Below, one piece after another: positions 56,626-64,000 of a stretch of DNA of 64,000 nucleotides. Below the pieces are notes generated by a model. It did not search any database. It was not told where the DNA came from and was given only the letters and a program-made list of their open reading frames with translations. Source of the DNA: Cepaea nemoralis (lineage: Eukaryota > Mollusca > Gastropoda > Stylommatophora > Helicidae). How positions within the stretch are numbered: position 1 is the stretch's first letter; each line of letters begins with the position of its first letter. The stretch is taken from positions 1-64,000 of the forward strand of contig JACEFZ010028120.1 in NCBI GenBank assembly GCA_014155875.1, read 5' to 3'. The position numbers and the translations under genes were made by a program.

Positions 56626-57312
56626 ATTGAATTGATCTTTATTTTCAAAGGGTAACAAATTGGGCGCTTAGGCCCGTCTTACATTCGGACTTTCCAATCA
56701 CTCATCTTTCGTTCATCAAAAGTGAATGATGCATTCACATAGGAAAAAAAAAACATTGTCAAATGAATGTTTTAAGCATAAACAATGCATATTCTCATCC
56801 CGCACTCACATCCCGCATCAACCCACACACACATCCCTCACATACTCACACATCACCCACCCATACCTACACATCCCCCACCCACTACACATCCCCCCAC
56901 TCACCACACATCTCCGACTCATCCCTCTATCCACTCATAGATCCCGCCACCAACCCAGAAATCTCGCACCCATCCACACACACACACATCCCTCACCCAC
57001 CCACACGCATATTTACACCCACTCACACATACCCAAATGCACTCAAGCTCACCCACACACACATGCTCCACCCACCCACCCACACTCCCTCCAAGCACGC
57101 ACACATAATCCTCTCTCACACACACAGATCTCGCACCAACGCACGCATATCCCTCACCCACTCACACATCAACTACCCATCCATACACATTTCCCCGTGC
57201 ACCCACACATTTCACATCCACCCACACACCCCAACAACCACACACACATCCCCCACCAACACACACATCTCCCACGCAAACACCCCCCCCCCCCCACACA
57301 CACACACACATC
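56626..57312. repeat. Compound repeat D, copy 4
   Basis: Core at 56,630-56,800 (TTTATTTTCAAAGGGTAACA, AGGCCCGTCTTACATTCGG, CCAATCACTCATCTTTCG, AACATTGTCAAATGAATG) followed by about 510 bp of CCCACCCACACATCC-like sequence. The His/Pro/Thr-rich frames are not genes. Confidence 0.85.
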
Positions 57313-58020
57313 CCTCACCTACTGCCTCAACGCTACTCCCGCACTTATCAAATTGGCAACGTCAACGTTAAAGCAATAGTAAACTCACGTGAAAATGTCG
57401 AACTGTAAATGCGAAGAATCAACCGACGCCATCCTAAACAACAGTACTCACACATTCTTTTAATGATGCACTGGATCAATACAATGGATTCATCGAGAAA
57501 AATGAATTATCCCTTTTAACACAGGAACGGCATTCACACAAATATCTACGACTTTATCCCAGTAGCGTCCGACCGTATTTAGGAGCTCAATCTATCTCGA
57601 AGTTCTCATTTTCACAGATTGTCTAGGTATTCCCTGCCTTCAGGTCCTCTGCTCGATATTGACACTTTCCTCGTCAGACATCCTCCACCTGATAGTCCTA
57701 AGCCAAGCTTCGCCTTCTCACAGCCAAATCTCCAAACGAACACGGGCATCACACAATATGTCCGCGCCTCAGACGAATTCAGCAAGGTCTCCTCTGTTGT
57801 CGTCTGACGTACTCGGTTCCTAAGTTTCCCTTAGTTCCTTTGTGTTCGTTGTTTATTTTTAGTACGTTCTTCTGGATCACTATGGATAATCCCTAATATC
57901 CTTGTGCTTATTTCTTTCTGGTGCGTACCCGTCATATCGCCGTGTGGCATAATGTCCTCGCCTAGACAAAAAAATGATGTAATCATTCCCCCCCCCCCAT
58001 ATTTGTGTGTGTGTGTATAT
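57313..58020. other. Unassigned sequence, ending in C-run and TG/TA microsatellite
   Basis: No gene recognised. A C run at 57,989-57,998, (TG)n at 58,004-58,016 and (TA)n at 58,016-58,031 lie next to the 3' end of LINE A. Confidence 0.5.
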
Positions 58021-58031
58021 ATATATATATT

Positions 58032-61000
58032 GGCACCTTTCCGTCTTGACAGACGATAGTTTGGTACATTGTGCTTCAAAAAGGCTTAATAACTACGATC
58101 CATGGCGGTGGCGAGTGTGGCTGGTAAGGCCAATTCTTGCTGCAAATGTTTGCCCACAGTAGATGCATATGAAAACATGGTCATTTCCATCATTTTGCAC
58201 CATCTTACGTCTTTCACGCTCTGTGTGTGCTTTATCTGCAATCATTTTCTCCTTTGTCTTTATTCCATTTCTGATAGTTGCCCTCCATGCAACACGTTCA
58301 GCGGCGACTTGCTCCCAGTGTGCATTATCAATGCCTGTATCAATCATGTCCCGCTTACACACATCTTTGTATCGTAGTAGAGGCCGACCCTAAGATCTCC
58401 TACCTGTCTGTAATTCACCAAAAAAGATGTCCTTTGGTATTCTACCATCATCCATCCTCCTAACATGTCCTATCCATCTAAGTCTACGAAGACTGAGCAT
58501 GGAATACACCGTCACACAACCTGATCTTTCCAATACTTCAGTATTTTGATTTTGTCTTGCCACTTAATACCAAGTATTCTTCGCAGACTGAAAGCTGTTT
58601 AAACGTTTCTCTTGGCGTGAGTAAGTTGTCCAGGTTTCACTGCCATAAAGAAGAGTACTAGTAGATGTTGTAATTCTTCCTCAGAGTGGGTCGTAATCGC
58701 AGCATCATCCGCAAAAAGCAAATCTCTGATTAGTACCCTCCTAATTTTGGTCTTGGCCTTCAATCTCTGAGCATTATAGAGGCCACCATCTGAGCGTGAG
58801 TGAATGTATATACCGTCATCCTGATCACGAAAGGCGTATTTCAGTAGAAGTGAAAAGTATATCCCAAAGAGCGCGGGGGCTAGTACACAACCTTGCTTAA
58901 CTCCACTCTTGATTTCAAACTCTTCTGAAGTTGAGCCATCAAACTTGATTATACCCTTCATGCCTGTGTGGAACGATTCCACAATGGACAGAAGAGTTGG
59001 TGGGCAGCCAATCTTCTTTAGTGCTTTGAACAGACCCTCACGACTGACCAAATCGAATGCCTTAGTGAGGACGATGAAGGCAATAAACAGTGGCTGATTT
59101 TGTTCCCGGCATTTTTCTTGCATCTGTCGCAATGAGAATATCATAACAATGGTAGACCGGTTCTGACGGAAGCCGCACTGTGATTCGGGGTAGACTTGAT
59201 CTCCCAGGACTTGAAGTCTGCGCAGAACAATTCTGGAAAATACTTTCCCAACAATACACAGAAGTGAGATACCCCTATAATTGTTACAGTCGCTCCGATC
59301 ACCCTTGTTCTTGTACAGCGTTATGATGTTTGAATCTTTGAAATCCTGTGGGACTTGTCCTTCTCGCCAGCATAGCTCTATTAGCTGGTGGATCTGTAAA
59401 GTGAGTGTGTCTTGCCCACTCCTGATCACCTCTATTGGAATCCCATCCTTACCTGGAGCCTTGCCAGACGCAAGTTCATTTATAGCACACTTAACTTCTG
59501 TTATGGTGGGAAGTGTGTCCAGGTGGTCAAGAGATGGCAGGGCCTCTATGGCGTTGAGGGCATCATCCGCTAGCTTGGTCCCACTTGAGTAAAGCTCTAA
59601 ATAGTGCTCGACCCATCTATCCATCTGCTGTTTCTTATCAGAGATGATTTCTCCAGTCAAGGTTTTCAGCGGTGCACTTCTTTTGATCATTGGACCACAG
59701 GCTTTCTTTATCCCTTCATACATGCTTCTGATGTTTCCCTTATCACTTGCGATTTGGATGGACTCACATAACTTGATCCAATAGTCATTCGCACACTGCC
59801 TGGCAGCCTTTTGCACATCCTTCCTTGCTTGCTTCAGCTCACTCAGAGTGTTACGCGTTGGTCTTTCCTTGTTTCTTAAGAGAGCTTTCTTCTTCTTATC
59901 AATCAAGAGCTGCAGAGTCTTGCTGTTGGCCGCAAACCAGTCCTGCCTCTTATGATCCACAGTGCCGTAAACCCCTACTGCTGTTTTATAAATAGTTTCC
60001 TTAAGTTTACTCCATTTATCATTTACTATACAACTTTCTGATGTATCATTGAAAGCGTCTTCAAGTTGCTGTTGAAATTCAAAGCACTTTCAAGGATCGT
60101 GAGTGTTGATAATATTAATCCTGGGGCTAGATTTGTGTTTAACTGTGTAGATTCTCTTTGGTCTCAGTCTAACCCTTGCAACAACCAAAGAGTGATCCGT
60201 ATCACAGTCAGCACTGTGGTAACTTCGAGTTAATGATGTATGGTTCAGATGTCTCCGTGTGATAATGAAGTCCAGCTGATGCCAATGGCCGGATCTTGGA
60301 TGTTTACATGTGACCTTATGCAACTCTTTTGTTTTAAATAAAGAGTTTGTAATACATAGGTCATTTCTAGTGCAAAGCTCCAGCAGCCTTTGCCCATTAT
60401 CATTCATGTGACCGATGTTGTATTTTTCAAGGCACACTTGCCCACACGAGCATTGAAATCACCGAGCATATAAATGTAGTCGGATTTTGGAACTGCTTTG
60501 ATCACAGAGTCTAGCTTCTCATAGAACGTATCCTTCACATCATCAGAGGAATCGAGTGTCGGTGCATATGTAGTGATAATGGTGGCAAATCCACAAGAGG
60601 TTGCTAAGCGTAGGGATAATAATCTTTCATTACCTCCAGCTGGGATATCAATCATTCCCAGTAGCGAATTCTTCACTGCAAAGCCCACACCATGTTGCCT
60701 TGTTTCTGCCTGCCCTCTACCCTTCCAAAAAAAGGTGTAATTGTTTTCCCTGAGTGACCCTTCCTCAGCGTGGCGAGTCTCCTGCAGGCCAGCAATATCA
60801 ATGTTAAGACGATCGAGTTCAGCATCAATCACAGCCGTTTATCTCACATCGTCAATATTTGTTAAGTCAGTAGAAAATCCTGGACACATGGTTCTTACGT
60901 TCCAAGTTGCAAGCCGTAGCTTGAGGTTTCTATTATTCTTTTTATTAGTACCTGGTGCATTGGTTTTACAGCCTGCGATTCAGATGTTGTCCTAGCCCCA

Positions 61001-61290
61001 AGCACCCATTGAAGCAGACAGGCTGTGGCGGATCAGCACCCAATTGGCCGGGGGCTGCCCAGCTTGAGGCGGGCGGTAGCTGATCAGTGACACCTGTAGG
61101 TGTCTCCCACCGTCAGAGGCAACGCGTGGCGCCCCATGTCTACGCCAACTGACAAGGACTTATAACCCGTAACAGCTGCGTTAAGACCAGGGATAGAGTT
61201 ATTGCCTCTCGATAGCACAACGCCTGGGCTAAATTAAAGAAACCATGTGTTGCCCATGCAGCATGATCCCTCTCTCGACCTGCCTAGTTC
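58032..61290 (-). mobile_element. LINE family A, minus-strand copy
   Basis: Runs from the leader (GGAGTGAACTAGGCAGG in reverse complement at 61,290) to GACAGACGATAGTTTGGTAC and GGTGCCAA at 58,032. It matches the plus-strand copy closely throughout. Differences include a deletion of about 300 bp at 58,667 (equivalent to 17,138-17,435) and a 19-bp deletion at 60,434. TA microsatellites touch both ends. Confidence 0.88.
58090..60915 (-). pseudogene. LINE A endonuclease-RT, internally deleted
   Basis: Endonuclease from LKLRLATWNV (60,915): stop near 60,842, LQETRHAEEGS, YAPTLDSSDD, MLGDFNARVGK (60,455), then a frameshift from the 19-bp deletion, HWHQLDFIITR, DTDHSLV. The longest frame, 59,960-58,599, carries the linker and RT: ASGKAPGKDGIP, NNYRGISLL (so the stop seen in the plus copy is absent), QCGFRQNRSTIVMIF, GVKQGCVLAPALF, LLFADDAAIT (58,713). 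The 300-bp deletion then removes the thumb. The C-terminal part is 58,362-58,093, with an intact C2H2 finger CIYCGQTF...GLTSHTRHRH. Confidence 0.85.
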
Positions 61291-61292
61291 AC

Positions 61293-61293
61293 T

Positions 61294-61352
<59 letters not shown>
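61293..61352. repeat. (TA)n microsatellite
   Basis: About 29 TA dinucleotides abutting the 5' end of the minus-strand LINE A. Confidence 0.98.
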
Positions 61353-61356
<4 letters not shown>

Positions 61357-62332
61357 ATTTGTAATTATGTTTTATATTACAACCCTTACAACAAGAATTG
61401 AAATGCTTATGGTTCCCCTTTACCCACCCTCAAAAAAAAATTAAAATCATATGACGGGCACGCCCATCTGTCCAATCCCCCGCTGGACGTCGTGTGAAAC
61501 TCGACCCATGGGAAGGTCGGTCCAACTAATTTACATTAGTCCCTATCTTGTCCTAATCGACAAGTGTGTCCTCACTCTAGGTAAAACCATGAGATTTTTG
61601 GACGAGAGTAGTAATGGGGTTCCAGGCAATTCATGTTCGTTGCTATTGATGGTTGTCGATATTTGTGTATAAATATATATATTCTTTCTTCCTTTCCATC
61701 ACATGTCTAAAAGTCGGGTAGACGATTTATGCACCTCACTAATTTATCGTGTGGATAATCCATTCAACATTAACCAATTATACCTAATTAAGTAATAATA
61801 ACTAACGATCAATGATCAAAATAAACTATACTAACATAGTATTTAATCTAACTACGTTAACTACTCAATTATTATACAATTCATTAATTTAACTATACAT
61901 GCACATATTACTACTATAATACTAATACTACACCTAATAATACTATAACACAGTTCAATTGTCATAACACAATCCGATCAGTGTCATTCACCGATTTTCA
62001 TTTCAAAGTCACACAGTTACAAACCATCCCAGTGAAAAAAAACCACACAGGTGAACAGTCCCATAGGTCAAAGTTCCCCATGCGTGTTCAGTTCCTCACC
62101 AAGAAAATTTCTTATCATCCTGTCAAAATCACAAATTGACAGAAATATCCAACTGCTTAAATTATCTATTTGTAATACTAATGATATGCATTTGTTGATT
62201 TGTGTGTCTTGCCAATAAATTCGGTGCTATTTAACAATTATCTCCTAAATTTTCTAACACTCTATGAACAAACAAATACAAAATTTTAAATTGGATAACT
62301 CGACAACTATACATCTACATATTTATAGTCAT
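61353..62332. other. Unassigned AT-rich sequence
   Basis: 61,760-61,960 is very AT-rich with ACTA/TAAT words. No gene or element end recognised. It may be the 3' part of the minus-strand gypsy element that follows. Confidence 0.4.
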
Positions 62333-63060
62333 CTATAGTCGACTTAAAATATCAGCAAGATTATTATCTTTTCCAGGAATATGACAGATATCGAATTCAT
62401 AATCTTGCAAGAGTAAAGACCATCTATGAATTCTAGAGTTCTTAGGATGACCAGATTTGAATATCTGTAGAGGTTTGTTATCCGAAAGAACCAGAAATTT
62501 TCTACCAAGTAAATACCTTGAGAATTTCTCAATACTCTCAATTAAAGCCAAAGCCTCAACTCAGTAACAGCATAATTTCTTTGTGTTTCTGAAAGCTTTT
62601 TACTGAAGTAAAGAATAGGATGTAGTTTTCCTTTATGTAATTGAAGTAATACAGCTGAGATAGCATGTAAACTAGCATCCGTTTGTAATACAAAATCTTT
62701 TGAAATATCAGGCAATTTCAGAATAGGATAGGTACTGAACAGAGTTTTTATCTGTTGTAATAACTTATCATGATCCTCTGTCCACACTATCTTTGCCGGT
62801 TGACCTTTCTTCAAAAGTTCTGAGAATGTTGCTGTCATATCAACGAAGTTAGGAATGAATTTCTGATAGTAATTAATCAGACCTAATAGACTTCTCAATT
62901 CCTTCTTTGTTGATGGAGGTTTGATATTAAGAATTTTAGTAACTACTAATGGATCTGTCTTTCTATTTACTATAAACGACTCAGAATATCTCATAGAAAA
63001 TGATTTACAAAAATCTTGCAGATCTTCAATAAAGATATAGAATTGTGAAGAATGAGACAT
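62333..63060 (-). pseudogene. RT C-terminal part and RNase H of a third Ty3/gypsy family
   Basis: Minus strand from 63,060: a fragment aligning with the end of RT, LNIKPPSTKKELRSLLGLIN, YYQKFIPNFVDMTATFSELL. Then RNase H FVLQTDASLHAISAVLLQLH (Asp), YFSKKLSETQRNYAVTELR. A frameshift at about 62,545 follows, then LALIESIEKFSRYLLGRKF (Glu), LVLSDNKPLQIF (Asp), CHIPGKDNNLADILSRL. This is the usual gypsy order and text, AT-rich, and not the family of the 5-10 and 20-26 kb copies. Upstream RT motifs and downstream integrase are not visible. Confidence 0.82.
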
Positions 63061-64000
63061 TTCAAATATTCAAGACTTCTATGAAAATAAATCAGAAGTA
63101 TAATATAATATTCTGATTCAACAAGAATAAATATTTAAATAAAATAATTTATTAAGTTCTCTAATAAAGATATAGTTAAGAACAATTATCCGACGAATAG
63201 AGAACCGAAATATTTTCACACAACTGAGCGTAGAGATATGAGATAGTGTGAACATCTCTGAAAAGTATATATTTATATCAGTGAAATCTGGCATAACTAA
63301 GTAATAAGACATAAGACCCTAATGTGTCTGTAATGTGCCATGTGTTGGTATAAACCTAACACTTTCATCCCATTTTATTTTTCTTTATTTCTTTCAGTCT
63401 TCATTTTATTCACTTTCTTTCTCTCTTTCTTTCTTCTATACTTATGGTGTTTCTGTATTGTATGCCTGCTAATATTTGTATCTTTCAACTTTGTTGAATT
63501 GAACACTGTCATAATTTTCACTCTTATATATAATGACAATAAAGTATATTTGATTAATTTGTAGCAGAAATAAGCCAAGTAAATAAAGTACGCATTAATC
63601 AATGCATTTTGTTTATTGTAATTTTGTTTGTTATTATTGACTTGTGTGTAAATTTTCTTGAGTGATTGCATGACTGTATTTTTATTCGCAATATCTATCA
63701 ATATATGCCTTTGTTTGTGAGGCTGTGTTCGTGACTATGGATGTAACCTGAGATAAGGTTAATTTAAGCCAAATCAAAATGTTTGTAATAAATATGGTTA
63801 CAATATCCCATGTCATCTGTTGTTTGTAACCATTGTGTTTAACTTTTGTTCTCTTTTTGTGTGCCACACTGTTGTTATTAACAGTCGGTTGAACTTTTAA
63901 TGAATGTGTAATTCCTTCTTCTTGTGATATGCGGGTTTGTGTTTCTGTGAGTATCACATCACGTAATCTTTGACATCAGCGATGTTACCAATTATCAACT
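63061..64000. other. Unassigned AT-rich sequence
   Basis: No gene recognised. Frames here are low-complexity Asn/Lys/Ile-rich. TTTCTTTCTCTCTTTCTTTC lies at 63,410-63,435. Confidence 0.4.

Overview
This is eukaryotic, AT-rich, repeat-saturated DNA with no host gene that I can support. Every recognisable coding stretch belongs to a transposable element, and every one is broken by stops, frameshifts or deletions. The element mix suggests a marine invertebrate, and a mollusc or another lophotrochozoan is my best guess. The mix is Ty3/gypsy elements with a coiled-coil-rich Gag, endonuclease-type LINEs with a C-terminal C2H2 finger, LINEs with an RNase H domain, a pogo/Tigger relic, and long CA, TA, GATA and TAC arrays. 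The species assignment is inference only.

Layout. 0.7-1.8 kb: internally deleted Tigger-like DNA transposon with TA target duplication. 3.6-4.2 kb: LINE fragment (minus). 4.6-10.0 kb: decayed Ty3/gypsy element (copy 1) with a tiny MITE-like insert in its reverse transcriptase. 11.4-12.1 kb: 38-bp minisatellite. 12.8-13.7 kb: RNase H end of a LINE (minus). 14.2-18.1 kb: nearly full-length LINE family A. 18.9-19.7 kb: minisatellite split by a hAT-like MITE. 20.4-25.8 kb: second copy of the 5-kb-region gypsy family, with the better ORF. 25.8-26.5 kb: LINE C insertion with a perfect 10-bp target duplication. 27.5-30.2 kb: microsatellites, a compound dispersed repeat (D) and two minisatellites. 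30.4-34.9 kb: LINE family B, itself interrupted by AT-rich DNA and a minus-strand LINE C piece with an 11-bp target duplication.

35,023-43,026 is the most striking object. It is an 8.0-kb element with about 1.02-kb terminal inverted repeats starting AGTAGT, flanked by a perfect 6-bp duplication (AGCATT). It carries no coding capacity and its core is made of a 0.72-kb higher-order satellite plus three TAC arrays. Termini and target-duplication length fit the Maverick/Polinton class, so I read it as a non-autonomous derivative, perhaps undescribed.

44,461-50,811 is a complete LTR retrotransposon (LTRs of 732 and 692 bp, TSD CTATA, PBS and polypurine tract visible). It has Gag, protease and an integrase zinc-finger region but no reverse transcriptase. 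50.8-57.3 kb holds LINE fragments, two further compound D repeats with long CCCAC-rich tracts, an RNase H LINE with a CTAA tail and a TSD, and a minus-strand LINE B. 58.0-61.3 kb is a minus-strand LINE A. 62.3-63.1 kb is the RT/RNase H part of another, AT-rich Ty3/gypsy element (minus).

The two gypsy copies at 5-10 kb and 20-26 kb share an unusual domain order: Gag, protease, integrase (zinc finger and GPY/F module), then reverse transcriptase and RNase H. This is the copia-like order known from Gmr1-type Ty3/gypsy elements. All boundaries not fixed by a TSD or terminal repeat are approximate, and all comparisons between copies were made by eye.
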